Shown one piece after another: positions 1-7,535 of a stretch of 10,705 nucleotides of DNA (its first letter is position 1; each line of letters opens with the position of its first letter). The position numbers were made by a program, and so were the translations under genes. The notes beneath the pieces are model-generated. The model ran no database searches. It saw nothing but the letters and a program-made list of their open reading frames with translations, and had not been told where the DNA came from. Source of the DNA: an uncultured Bacillota bacterium (GTDB lineage Bacteria > Bacillota > Clostridia > Caldicoprobacterales > UBA3941); assembly GCA_937960725.1 (NCBI GenBank), contig CALGOY010000202.1, forward strand, positions 1 to 10,705, in the 5' to 3' direction.

Positions 1-237
1 AATTCTGTTAACACAGTTTTTATCTATTTTGCTGCATCGAACTCCTTCAGCTAATTGTGTTAGATCCGCTTCCTTTGCATTATCTAAGCTGAGCCTAACC
101 GTCAGAGCAAAGTTTTTTATTATATTTTTTTCATATTCTTTGTTTAGGGGAATATATGTAAAAATATACGTAATACTTGCCGCGGTCACTAATATAAATA
201 TAATTAAAACCCTAACATCTTCTAACAACTTTTTCAT
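1..237 (-). CDS. Membrane-anchored sensor-like protein, N-terminal fragment
   Basis: This is the first 79 codons of a gene that runs out of the left edge. I chose the ATG at 235-237. No strong Shine-Dalgarno is present (only a weak GAAGTGG-type stretch upstream). The product starts with a short basic segment (MKKLLEDVR), then one hydrophobic helix at about residues 9-30, then a polar region with a helical look (KNFALTVRLSLDNAKEADLTQL). One N-terminal membrane helix followed by an extracellular stretch is the usual start of chemoreceptors, sensor kinases and membrane-bound diguanylate cyclases. The output domain lies outside the window, so I cannot say which it is. The gene is separated from the tetR unit upstream by a terminator and about 250 bp of very AT-rich DNA with no other gene. 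Confidence 0.6.
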   Translation of the reverse strand, partial: MKKLLEDVRVLIIFILVTAASITYIFTYIPLNKEYEKNIIKNFALTVRLSLDNAKEADLTQLAEGVRCSKIDKNCVNRI

Positions 238-489
238 ATCAACCACTTCTATCCTATATTTTAATATTATTATCTTTTGTATGTTTTCATGGAATTTGCT
301 GTTTAAAATATACAGAAAGGTGCTAAATGTGAACTGCCCATATGTTACTATGTTTATTCTACAGCCGATATTTATATTACTTAAATGATAATATATATTA
401 TATATATAAAGTTGTAATATATCTAGGACTTTAGTACTATGTATTAAATTTATTAATCATATGCTCCAAATTATAAATAAAATAAATCA

Positions 490-526
490 TAAAAAAAACG
501 GCTTTCTTTGATTGCGAAAGCCGTTT
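490..526 (-). terminator. Rho-independent terminator of the tetR/efflux unit
   Basis: A perfect 11-bp stem (AAACGGCTTTC at 496-506, GAAAGCCGTTT at 516-526) with a 9-nt loop. Read on the minus strand it is followed by a run of eight T (A-tract at 491-498). It begins 8 bp past the tetR stop codon and would end the leftward efflux transcript. Confidence 0.9.
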
Positions 527-534
527 GAAGTATC

Positions 535-1131
535 TTATTTATTTGCCAGACCATTCATCAGTATGTCTAAGAGCGGTTCTGAAGCGATGTTGCCTGCATT
601 TGCATTATCCATTAAAATATTTTTGCTCGTCACTTGGATTATTATTCCTATTATGCACATAACCGCCGCTTCTTTGTCTATGCCCTGCCTTATTTCGCCT
701 CTAGATATGGCTTCCTCCAACATCTGATAAAACATGCTATAAATTTCATCCTGCTCCTTCAGCAGCCGCTCTTTCATTGAGTCGGATAGTACTATCCCCT
801 GCTTGCTGATAAACTGGAGGATATCCAGATGTTGCCTTAAAAAGTCAGCATTGTACTGGCATAGGTTATGAAACTTCTGATGAAAGCTCTGCCTTTTGAA
901 AATAACTTCTCTTAAGTTATATTTGTACTTGTCTAAGTAAAAATATATCATATCCTCGAAAAGTTGCCTCTTGCTGGGGAAATATTCATATATAGTCCCT
1001 TTTCCAATCCCCGCCTCTGCAGCGATATTTTCCATGGTAGCCCGTTCGTATCCATATTGCGAGAAAACCTTCATAGCGGCATGGATAATTTCTTCCCGGC
1101 GTTTTTCCTTTAAATCCATATTATAATTCAT
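535..1131 (-). CDS. TetR/AcrR-family transcriptional regulator
   Basis: A 198-residue protein of usual TetR length. The N-terminal DNA-binding domain shows the family pattern: helix 1 (RREEIIHAAMKVFSQYG, about 11-27), then the helix-turn-helix at about 31-53, including AGIGKGTIYEYFPSK. The C-terminal part (about 60-198) is helical and variable, as expected for ligand binding and dimerisation. The ATG at 1131 follows AAGGGGG (1140-1146) with an 8-nt gap, which supports this start over the internal Met5. The gene lies 116 bp downstream of the RND transporter on the same strand and just before a terminator, so it is probably the last gene of the efflux unit. I infer that it represses this unit through the palindrome at 5683-5698. 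No clear promoter of its own is visible in the spacer. The ligand cannot be predicted. Confidence 0.92.
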   Translation of the reverse strand: MNYNMDLKEKRREEIIHAAMKVFSQYGYERATMENIAAEAGIGKGTIYEYFPSKRQLFEDMIYFYLDKYKYNLREVIFKRQSFHQKFHNLCQYNADFLRQHLDILQFISKQGIVLSDSMKERLLKEQDEIYSMFYQMLEEAISRGEIRQGIDKEAAVMCIIGIIIQVTSKNILMDNANAGNIASEPLLDILMNGLANK

Positions 1132-1172
1132 TAGCTATGCCCCCTTGCTAGGTACTCGTTACGCATTTACTA

Positions 1173-1227
1173 TATAGGCTCGCAGACTTATAGAAGTTTA
1201 TGCGATTTATATCGCAGCCGGCCTATA
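1173..1227 (-). repeat. Nested inverted repeats in the RND-tetR spacer
   Basis: An outer pair TATAGGC/GCCTATA (1173-1179 and 1221-1227) encloses two smaller hairpins. One is TGCGAT-TTAT-ATCGCA (1201-1216), a perfect 6-bp palindrome with a 4-nt loop. The other is a 4-bp ACTT/AAGT hairpin (minus-strand sense, 1186-1197). As RNA on the minus strand this would be a three-way junction. There is no T-run after it, so it is not a terminator. It may be an intercistronic mRNA structure, or the 1201-1216 palindrome alone may be an operator for tetR. Its sequence does not resemble the 5683-5698 operator candidate. Confidence 0.45.
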
Positions 1228-1247
1228 AGCCTTTGCATATCTTCATA

Positions 1248-4200
1248 TTATAGTGGAGAATCGCCCGTCTTTTTAAATACTTTTCTGCGGAAGAAATTAC
1301 CCATGTCATCTACAAGGGAGTATACAACTGGGATAAATATCAAAGTAATTACAGTGGATAGTACTAGTCCCCCGATTAAGGCTATTGCCAAAGGCGCTTC
1401 TAACTCTGCCCCTTCTCCTGTTGCAAAAGCCATGGGAAGCAATCCCAATACAGTAGTCAGTGTGGTCATAAGCACCGGCCTGAGCCTTATAGGCCCTGCC
1501 TCTATAATAGCTTTGTCCCGCTCCATTCCTTCCCTGCGAAGGGTCAGTATAAAATCAATTAGGACGATAGTATTGTTTACGACTATTCCTGCCAGCATTA
1601 TCAATCCTATCAAGGAGGCAACGTTGATAGTCCGCCCAGTTATAGCTAAGGCTAAAATACCTCCAACAAGCCCTAAAGGTACCGATAGCATAATAGTAAA
1701 GGGCTGTACGAGGGATTCAAACTGAGCTGCCAGTATCATATACACCAATATTACTGCCAATATCAAGACCATGGTTAAATCTTTAAAGGCCTTTACCATC
1801 TCTTCGTTTTCTCCCGCCAGTTCATAGCTATATCCTTCGGGCATATCGTAATCTTGCAGCTTCTGCTCAATATCTCTGGATACACTGCCTAAATCCCTCC
1901 CTACAATCTGGGCTGATACGGTTACCATCCTCACCTGCCCATCTCGGGTAATGGAAACCGGCCCCCTGTCAACAACAACTTCAGCCACCTGTCCTAAGGG
2001 CACCCTAATCCCTGCGGGGGTAGAAATCATCATCTGCTCTAAGTTAGCAATGCTCTTACTTATGCTTTCATCCCCTTGGATAACTACGTCGATTTCATCC
2101 CCCTGATATTTAAACCGGGTGGCAATCATTCCAGAGATGGTTCCCCTGACGGTAGAAGCTATTTGGGCTGCAGTCAATCCGTACTGAGAGGCTCTGGTTC
2201 TATCAACTCGGATTTGAACTTCTGGAATCCCTTCTGCCAAGCTGGACTCTACTTCCCTAGTTCCATCTATTGTTTTGATGATATCGCATACATCATCCCC
2301 TATGGTTTTTAGGGTATCTATATCATCTCCTTTAATCTGAATGTTTATAGCCCCTCCCCCTGCTAAGCTCAACGAGGCCATGCTGCTGGCGGATACTTTT
2401 TTCTCAGCTCCCGGAATATCGTATATCCGGTTTCGGATCTCATCCGCCACTTCCTGGGCTGTCCGCTGCCTGTTTTCTATATCGGTTAAAATACAGTTGA
2501 CAGTTCCCACATTAGTCTGCCTTCCCGATAAAGACATAGATATAGCAGAGCCTGAGCCGGCAGTGGAAAATACCATCTCAATTTCGGGAATATCCTCCAG
2601 CTCTGATTCTATTTGAGTTAGTATAGCCTCTGTATCTTTAAGTTCCGCTCCTGCAGGTAGGGATACGCTGATAGTTACCAGCCCTTCGTCGGTCTGGGGT
2701 AAAAATTCCCTTCCCAAGCTGGACATTGGAATGAGGGATAAAACGAATATAATAGCAACTACTAGTACGGTTAAAAATCTATGTCCTTGTGCCTTTGCAA
2801 GCAAGCTCCTATACCCATCCTCCACTTTTTGATAAACTTCCTCTAGCCAGCTTGAAATCCTGCCCGGCTTTTTCGCCTTTTTCCTTTGGCTTTTACTGGA
2901 TATATTTGAGCTAAGCAGTTTTGAAGACAGCATTGGAATCAAGCTTACTGCTACCACTAAGGAAACCATCAGGGATACTGTCACCGTCAGGGCTAATTCT
3001 TTGAATATGGTTGAAGTAATCCCTTCCATAAATACTATGGGCAGAAATACCGCTACGTTCGTCAAGGTAGAAGCTGTAACCGCCATCCCTACTTCTTTGG
3101 CCCCCAGCTGAGCTGCGTCGATGGAGGAATATCCATTCTCCCGATATCTAAATATATTTTCCAGTACGACTATGGAGTTATCCACCAGCATCCCCAAGCC
3201 AAGAGCTAGTCCACCGAGGGTCATAAGGTTTAGTGTAATGCCGCTAAAATATAAAACAGCGAAGGTAGCTATAATGGATACCGGGATAGAAGTAGCTATA
3301 ATTAGTGTAGGTCGGAATTCCCTTAGGAAAAGCAATAGTACTAGCACCGCCAAGATAGCTCCCTGTATGGCACTATTCTTAACCGTATCGATTGCCATTT
3401 CGATATAGTCGGATTGGTCAAATAGAATTTGCAAATCCAGGTTTTTGTTTTCTTCCTGAATTTTCTCTATCTCAGCGCTGACTGCATTGGCTACTTGCAC
3501 GGTGTTGGTTCCAGATTGCTTCTGGACGGAAACGATTATGGAGTTTTCCCCATTGGTCTTTGCCAGGCTGGTCAGCTCCTTATATTTCATCTCCACATCC
3601 GCTATTTCTTTCAGCTGTACTGTAGCTCCAGTCGGTAGAGGTATCCTCAGGTTTCTAATCTCATCTAGCGTTTCAAACTCTCCTACAGTCCTGATAGTTA
3701 GCTCCTGATTTCCTTTGTTTACCGTTCCGCCTGGAAGATTTAGGTTTTCAGCTGCTATAATCTGGGCGAGGTAATCAGGTGTTATGCCATATCCCTGCAG
3801 CTTTTCATTTTTCAATTGAATTAGAATCTGATTCTCATATCCGCCTCTGATATCTACTGAAGCTACCCCTTCTATCCTCTCAAGCCTTGGCTTGATTAAA
3901 TCTTCTGCTATCGCCTGGGCCTGTGCCAGATCCCCCGTATTTGATAGGGATAGCTGCAGGATTGCCTGGGCATTGGGGTCTACCCTGAGTACCATGGGCT
4001 CGCTTACCCCATCCGGCAGATAGCCTTTAACTAGATCTACCTTTTCTCGCATTTCCAAGGCCGCAAAGTCCATGTCGGTATTGAAAGAAAACTGAGCTAT
4101 TATTATGGACTGGCCTTCGCTTGTAACGGAGCTTACATTCTCAATGTTCCCAACCGTAGCAATTGCCTCTTCTAGAGGTCTAGTTACCAAGTTTTCCATC

Positions 4201-4373
4201 TCCTGGGGGCCTACCCCTTCATAGCTGGCTATCACCACGGCTATTGGAAGTTCAAAGTCTGGAAGTAAGTCTATGGGCAGCTTACCCAGAGAAACAAGAC
4301 CGAATACTATGACGACTAGTGAGATCATCAAGGTGGTTACAGGTCTTTTTACCGATGCCGAGGATATGTTCAT
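1248..4373 (-). CDS. RND-family (HAE1/AcrB-like) multidrug efflux transporter
   Basis: A 1041-residue inner-membrane proton-driven pump, the full length of AcrB-type proteins. It shows the standard duplicated plan. TM1 is at about 12-30, followed by the first periplasmic-type loop (about 31-335). A TM2-TM6 block (about 336-485) includes GLGMLVDNSIVVLEN at about 391-405. TM7 is at about 532-550, then the second large loop (about 551-865), then TM8-TM12 (about 866-1025). FELP, near residues 40-43, and RLRPVLMTTLTTVLG in TM11 are typical of the family. The AcrB proton-relay pair D407/D408 reads D398/N399 here, and the K940 position reads N933 (GIVVNNTIVLID), a pattern I associate with Gram-positive SwrC/YerP-like members. 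The ATG overlaps the stop of the membrane-fusion gene (ATGA at 4370-4373). It has its own AGGAGG at 4383-4388, so the two are translationally coupled partners. The substrate is not predictable from sequence. Confidence 0.95.
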   Translation of the reverse strand: MNISSASVKRPVTTLMISLVVIVFGLVSLGKLPIDLLPDFELPIAVVIASYEGVGPQEMENLVTRPLEEAIATVGNIENVSSVTSEGQSIIIAQFSFNTDMDFAALEMREKVDLVKGYLPDGVSEPMVLRVDPNAQAILQLSLSNTGDLAQAQAIAEDLIKPRLERIEGVASVDIRGGYENQILIQLKNEKLQGYGITPDYLAQIIAAENLNLPGGTVNKGNQELTIRTVGEFETLDEIRNLRIPLPTGATVQLKEIADVEMKYKELTSLAKTNGENSIIVSVQKQSGTNTVQVANAVSAEIEKIQEENKNLDLQILFDQSDYIEMAIDTVKNSAIQGAILAVLVLLLFLREFRPTLIIATSIPVSIIATFAVLYFSGITLNLMTLGGLALGLGMLVDNSIVVLENIFRYRENGYSSIDAAQLGAKEVGMAVTASTLTNVAVFLPIVFMEGITSTIFKELALTVTVSLMVSLVVAVSLIPMLSSKLLSSNISSKSQRKKAKKPGRISSWLEEVYQKVEDGYRSLLAKAQGHRFLTVLVVAIIFVLSLIPMSSLGREFLPQTDEGLVTISVSLPAGAELKDTEAILTQIESELEDIPEIEMVFSTAGSGSAISMSLSGRQTNVGTVNCILTDIENRQRTAQEVADEIRNRIYDIPGAEKKVSASSMASLSLAGGGAINIQIKGDDIDTLKTIGDDVCDIIKTIDGTREVESSLAEGIPEVQIRVDRTRASQYGLTAAQIASTVRGTISGMIATRFKYQGDEIDVVIQGDESISKSIANLEQMMISTPAGIRVPLGQVAEVVVDRGPVSITRDGQVRMVTVSAQIVGRDLGSVSRDIEQKLQDYDMPEGYSYELAGENEEMVKAFKDLTMVLILAVILVYMILAAQFESLVQPFTIMLSVPLGLVGGILALAITGRTINVASLIGLIMLAGIVVNNTIVLIDFILTLRREGMERDKAIIEAGPIRLRPVLMTTLTTVLGLLPMAFATGEGAELEAPLAIALIGGLVLSTVITLIFIPVVYSLVDDMGNFFRRKVFKKTGDSPL

Positions 4374-5644
4374 TTTTCCGTCCCTCCTACCACCTTAACT
4401 GTTCCCCCGTCTTCTACAAAATGTTGACCTTTTACGATAACCATTTCGTCTTCTTTAATCCCTTTAACAATTTCCACCTCACTGCCGATATCTAGTCCTA
4501 GCTGAACTTCCCTTTCTACTGCTTTATCCTCCTCTATAACGTAGACTATATTTTTCCCGTCTTTAACAACAACTGCTTCCCCAGGCACTGCAATGACATC
4601 TTCCCTCACATCCAAGTCTATCTCCACATTAGCAAACATCCCCGGCTTTATTTTCCCTTCTGGGTTGTCCAGGTATATTTTTATAGGATACAGCTGGGTC
4701 ATTTGATTAACCGTGGGACTTATGGTATCTATGGTTGCCTTTATGGGTTCAGAGGAAACAGCTGGGATAATGACCTTTACCTCCTGCCCTTGGCTTAGCT
4801 TGCTTACTACTGCTTCCGATACCTGCAGGCTGACATAAACCCTACTCATATCTACTATGGTCATAGCTGGCTGGGTATTGGCCGCTATTCCCCCTTCTTG
4901 AATAGTGATATCGGCCACTACTCCATCTATAGGGGCGGTAACCGTTGCATTCTTTAAGGCATCTTGAGCTTGATTGTATGCCAGCTCAGCCTGTTTTAGC
5001 TGTCCCTTGGCCACCTCTAAAGTTTTGTCAGAAGCGCCCAGTCTAGCCTGATTTATTTGGGCCTGGAATTGAGCCTCCTGCTGCTTTAAAGCCATCTCTG
5101 CTTCTTCCAACTGGCTTTTGGGTACTGCTCCAGCCTCATAAAGCTGCCTTAAGTTCTCTACATTCTCCCTTAGCTTGCCCAAAGTTGTGTCTGCAAGCTG
5201 TTGGGTCTGCTGTAGGGATTCTTTTGCTACTTTTACCTGCTCCTGGCTCATATTATAGCTGGCTTTAGCCGTATCATAAGCTGCCTTAGCTTGATCCACC
5301 TGCTTTTGGATATCTTTTGCATCCAGTGTAAATAGCACATCTCCTTTTTTGACATGGTCCCCTTCTTTGACCGCGATGCTCTCAACAGTGCCCGGAATCT
5401 GGGGCAGAACCATCACGTTTTTGTCTGCCATAACCCTACCGCTTATAGTCGTAGTATTGGCAAGAGTCTTGCGGACTACTTGCATAGCTTCAACAGGAAC
5501 ATAAGCCTCCTGCTGCTCTTCCTGCTGACTAGGAGCATCGTCATTGCCCTCAGCATTTTGGCTTTTACATCCCGCTAAAAGGGCAATTAGCATGGATAAC
5601 GTTACTAATAGCGCAACTATAAGTACATTTCGCCTCTTATCCAA
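4370..5644 (-). CDS. RND efflux membrane-fusion (periplasmic adaptor) lipoprotein
   Basis: A 424-residue HlyD/AcrA-type adaptor that docks with the RND transporter encoded next to it. The signal peptide (KRR, then a hydrophobic run) ends in the lipobox L23-A24-G25-C26, so the mature protein should be lipid-anchored at Cys26 on the outer face of the membrane. Then come an acidic/Gln linker (about 27-48), the first half of the lipoyl-like domain (about 78-108, with PGTVESIAVKEGDHVKKGD) and a long coiled-coil hairpin (about 110-230, rich in Gln, Ala and Glu). The second lipoyl half is at about 233-266 (TVTAPIDGVVADITIQEGG), followed by a beta-barrel (about 268-345) and a membrane-proximal domain (about 350-424). 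The start is TTG at 5642-5644. The next Met (18) would destroy the signal peptide, and a G-rich Shine-Dalgarno sits 7 nt upstream. It is the first gene of the unit. A lipid-anchored adaptor without an outer-membrane channel gene fits a Gram-positive type envelope. Confidence 0.95.
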   Translation of the reverse strand: MDKRRNVLIVALLVTLSMLIALLAGCKSQNAEGNDDAPSQQEEQQEAYVPVEAMQVVRKTLANTTTISGRVMADKNVMVLPQIPGTVESIAVKEGDHVKKGDVLFTLDAKDIQKQVDQAKAAYDTAKASYNMSQEQVKVAKESLQQTQQLADTTLGKLRENVENLRQLYEAGAVPKSQLEEAEMALKQQEAQFQAQINQARLGASDKTLEVAKGQLKQAELAYNQAQDALKNATVTAPIDGVVADITIQEGGIAANTQPAMTIVDMSRVYVSLQVSEAVVSKLSQGQEVKVIIPAVSSEPIKATIDTISPTVNQMTQLYPIKIYLDNPEGKIKPGMFANVEIDLDVREDVIAVPGEAVVVKDGKNIVYVIEEDKAVEREVQLGLDIGSEVEIVKGIKEDEMVIVKGQHFVEDGGTVKVVGGTEK

Positions 5645-5657
5645 AGTTAATCCCCCC
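5642..5657 (-). promoter_or_regulatory. G-rich ribosome binding site deciding a TTG start
   Basis: GGGGGG (5652-5657) lies 7 nt before the TTG codon (5642-5644) of the membrane-fusion gene. No ATG is available before the signal peptide, so the TTG is the start. Similar all-G cores precede tetR (1140-1146) and the broken lipoprotein gene (10598-10602). Confidence 0.7.
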
Positions 5658-5682
5658 GTTCTTCAGCTTTATCCAACTTTAT

Positions 5683-5698
5683 CCGACTGACCAGTCGG
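5683..5698 (-). promoter_or_regulatory. Palindromic operator candidate for the TetR regulator
   Basis: CCGACTGACCAGTCGG has perfect 7-bp arms (CCGACTG at 5683-5689, CAGTCGG at 5692-5698) around AC. The half-site core is extended by GTCGG on one side, as in many TetR-family operators. It lies about 10-25 bp downstream of the transcription start predicted from the promoter at 5714-5742, and upstream of the Shine-Dalgarno. A bound repressor there would block the polymerase. Assignment to the TetR gene at 535-1131 rests on context and on the symmetry of the site. Confidence 0.7.
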
Positions 5699-5713
5699 TC
5701 GGAACATACGAAT

Positions 5714-5742
5714 ATTATAGTTTTTAACTTGCCCAAAATCAA
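5714..5742 (-). promoter_or_regulatory. Sigma-A-type promoter of the efflux unit
   Basis: On the minus strand TTGATT (5737-5742) and TATAAT (5714-5719) are separated by exactly 17 bp. The -10 matches the consensus fully and the -35 in four of six positions. The predicted start is near 5707, giving a leader of about 60 nt that contains the palindromic operator candidate and the Shine-Dalgarno of the membrane-fusion gene. Confidence 0.75.
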
Positions 5743-5780
5743 TAGAAATTTCCATTGTTAACAAAATTTTTACTATTAGA

Positions 5781-5792
5781 GCCCTTCGGGGC
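5781..5792. repeat. Small GCCC/GGGC hairpin between the MATE and efflux units
   Basis: GCCC (5781-5784), TTCG loop, GGGC (5789-5792), flanked by AAAATTTTT and AAAAAATTTT. It lies just past the MATE terminator as read on the minus strand. It may back up that terminator, but no clean T-run follows it on the minus strand. Confidence 0.35.
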
Positions 5793-5823
5793 AAAAAATT
5801 TTAGACAGGCCCTTAGTCCTGTC
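5793..5823 (-). terminator. Terminator overlapping the MATE stop codon
   Basis: On the minus strand GACAGG (5818-5823) pairs with CCTGTC (5804-5809) across an 8-nt loop and is followed by TAAAATTTTTT (5793-5803). The TAA stop of the MATE gene (5813-5815) lies inside the loop. This isolates the MATE unit from the efflux promoter about 50 bp further on. Confidence 0.65.
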
Positions 5824-7156
5824 CAATTTCCTGTCCTATTTGTAATTTCCTTAAAAATAAGAGTCCTGTAAAATCTGCCAAGGCCCATCCTATGGGAATA
5901 GCCCACCATATTCCTAAAAGCCCTATGGATGGTATTGGAGCTAATGTATATGCTAAAACTACCCGGGAGCCTAGGCTTATAACGGTAAGTATTATGGATA
6001 TGCCTACCTTTCCAAAGCCTCGGTACAATCCATAAAACATAAACAAATACCCAATCAGACAGTAGAAAATACCTACAATGCGCAAATACTGCACACCAAT
6101 TCGAATGACTTCCACTTCTTCCGCCTTTATAAAGATGCCAAGTAGCGGCCTTGCAAAAATAACTACCAAAGCCGATATGATAGCACAAAAGACTGTTATG
6201 ATTATTACTGCATAGCTAATGCCCCGCCGAATCCTATCCAGCTTATTAGCTCCTTTATTTTGCGCTATGAAAGTAGAAAAGGCATTGCCAAACTCCTGGG
6301 CTGGCATATAGGCAAAGCTTTCTATCTTGACAGCTGCTGCAAAGGCTGCCATAACTGCCACACCAAAGCTATTAACTAAGCCCTGTATCATTAAAATTCC
6401 AAAATTCATAATGGATTGTTGAGCACAGGTTAGTATGGAGTAATTGCTAATCTGCCTTACAAGGCCTCTATCTAGGCCCATATGCTTTCGCCCGGGCCTT
6501 ATCTGGGGAATCTTGATAAAGCAGTATAGAGCCATGCTTACTGCAGAAAAGCCTTGGGCGATAAAGGTTGCCCAGGCAGCTCCGGCAACCCCCATGTTCA
6601 GAGTAGCAATAAATACGATATCCAATACGATATTCATTAATGCAGCTATTATGAGGAATACAAGGGGTATAACCGAGTTCCCTACGCTACGAAGTACTGC
6701 TGCGAAATAATTATAAAAGAAAGTAAAGCCGATACCGTAAAATACAATCCGTATATAATCCCTGGTATCACTCAATATATCAATAGGTATTTTCATATAT
6801 TCTAAAATTTCATCGATAAATACCAGGGAAGAAACGTTTATGATAACAGTTATTAGGCCTATAAACCATAGAGATGTAAATATACTGCTTTTAAGCCTGT
6901 CAATTTCTCCGGCTCCATAGAACATTGAAAACAGCACACCGCTTCCCATGCAAAGTCCCAATATTATAGAATTAAGAAAAACCATCAGTGTATAGGAACT
7001 TCCTACAGCCGCTAAAGCACCGGCCCCTATAAATCGTCCAACGATAATAGTATCCGCTACATTATATAATTGTTGGAATACATTCCCTATAATCATAGGT
7101 ATCGCAAATTGAATTATGGTCTTTGCTTCGTTACCCTTGGTTAGATCCTTAAGCAA
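5813..7156 (-). CDS. MATE-family multidrug/toxin efflux transporter
   Basis: A 447-residue polytopic membrane protein with the length and 12-helix plan of MATE pumps, which export cationic drugs in exchange for Na+ or H+. The N-terminus has the family signature LTKGN (5-9), then TM1 with P20 and QQLYNVADTIIVG (28-40). D35 corresponds to the TM1 acidic residue that family members use in cation coupling. The two halves show the expected internal similarity (about 16-176 and 240-402). The start is TTG at 7154-7156, chosen because AAGGAG (7165-7170) is 8 nt upstream and the family signature begins at once. It is a single-gene unit with its own terminator and a weak promoter candidate at 7196-7223. 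It is adjacent to, but apparently not co-transcribed with, the RND pump. It belongs to a different MATE subgroup than the remnant at 7536-8431. Confidence 0.95.
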   Translation of the reverse strand: MLKDLTKGNEAKTIIQFAIPMIIGNVFQQLYNVADTIIVGRFIGAGALAAVGSSYTLMVFLNSIILGLCMGSGVLFSMFYGAGEIDRLKSSIFTSLWFIGLITVIINVSSLVFIDEILEYMKIPIDILSDTRDYIRIVFYGIGFTFFYNYFAAVLRSVGNSVIPLVFLIIAALMNIVLDIVFIATLNMGVAGAAWATFIAQGFSAVSMALYCFIKIPQIRPGRKHMGLDRGLVRQISNYSILTCAQQSIMNFGILMIQGLVNSFGVAVMAAFAAAVKIESFAYMPAQEFGNAFSTFIAQNKGANKLDRIRRGISYAVIIITVFCAIISALVVIFARPLLGIFIKAEEVEVIRIGVQYLRIVGIFYCLIGYLFMFYGLYRGFGKVGISIILTVISLGSRVVLAYTLAPIPSIGLLGIWWAIPIGWALADFTGLLFLRKLQIGQEIGQD

Positions 7157-7535
7157 TTACCTTTCTCCTTCTCCTTTTAGTCTGTTTCTTGTTCCATAAT
7201 CTAATTAGGCTTAAATTGTGCAAACACATTGATTTTAGCATTCTTTCCGGAGAGCTGTCAATGATCGTTGCCTAACCCATCTCCTTATGGGTCTAAAGAT
7301 ACCAAATTTTATGTGACAGGGCCTTAGCTGCTTTCAATCATATTGTCATTTTTCGATAAAAATCGCAATAATTCCAAATAAACTCCGTTAAAGCCTTACA
7401 AATAGCGTCTAAAGTTGATAATCGAATCTAGATTCATTTCCTTTGACAAGCAAATTTATAATTTAAGCCTCCAACTTGCGTATCCTATTTTTTTCATATA
7501 TATTATAATAGTCGGTTCAAATCGAAAAAATCTGA
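7157..7535. other. Spacer between the MATE gene and the MATE remnant
   Basis: I see no intact gene here. It holds the TTG-proximal Shine-Dalgarno and promoter candidate of the MATE gene, a 6-bp hairpin (ACCCAT/ATGGGT at 7275-7292), and AT-rich DNA. At about 7460-7550 one plus-strand frame reads YIIIVGSNRKNLTAYC. This resembles the first-helix end of MATE proteins (IIVGS...LTA) and may be the eroded N-terminus of the remnant that follows. Confidence 0.5.
7196..7223 (-). promoter_or_regulatory. Possible promoter of the MATE gene
   Basis: On the minus strand TTGCAC (7218-7223), a 16-bp gap, then GATTAT (7196-7201). The match is five of six at -35 and four of six at -10. It would give a leader of about 33 nt ending in the AAGGAG ribosome binding site. 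This is moderate evidence only; no operator symmetry is obvious. Confidence 0.35.

Noticed and set aside
29..388. 119-codon plus-strand open frame
   Set aside because: It overlaps the minus-strand sensor-like fragment, whose reading gives a credible membrane helix. The plus frame has no Shine-Dalgarno and reads as low-complexity hydrophobic sequence into AT-rich spacer.
5739..6188. 149-codon minus-strand open frame
   Set aside because: It is out of frame inside the MATE gene, whose frame is full-length and family-typical.
7275..7292. ACCCAT/ATGGGT hairpin with an AAGGAG loop (minus sense) as a riboswitch for the MATE gene
   Set aside because: It is only 6 bp and lies upstream of the likely transcription start. 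The ATG after the AAGGAG is followed by a stop two codons later.
7315..7327. GACAGGGCCTTAG, 12 of 13 identical to 5804-5816, as a possible duplication trace
   Set aside because: The similarity does not extend beyond these 13 bases, so it is likely chance.
7443..7462. TTGACA followed by TATAAT before the MATE remnant
   Set aside because: The two hexamers match well but are only 8 bp apart, so they cannot form a promoter.
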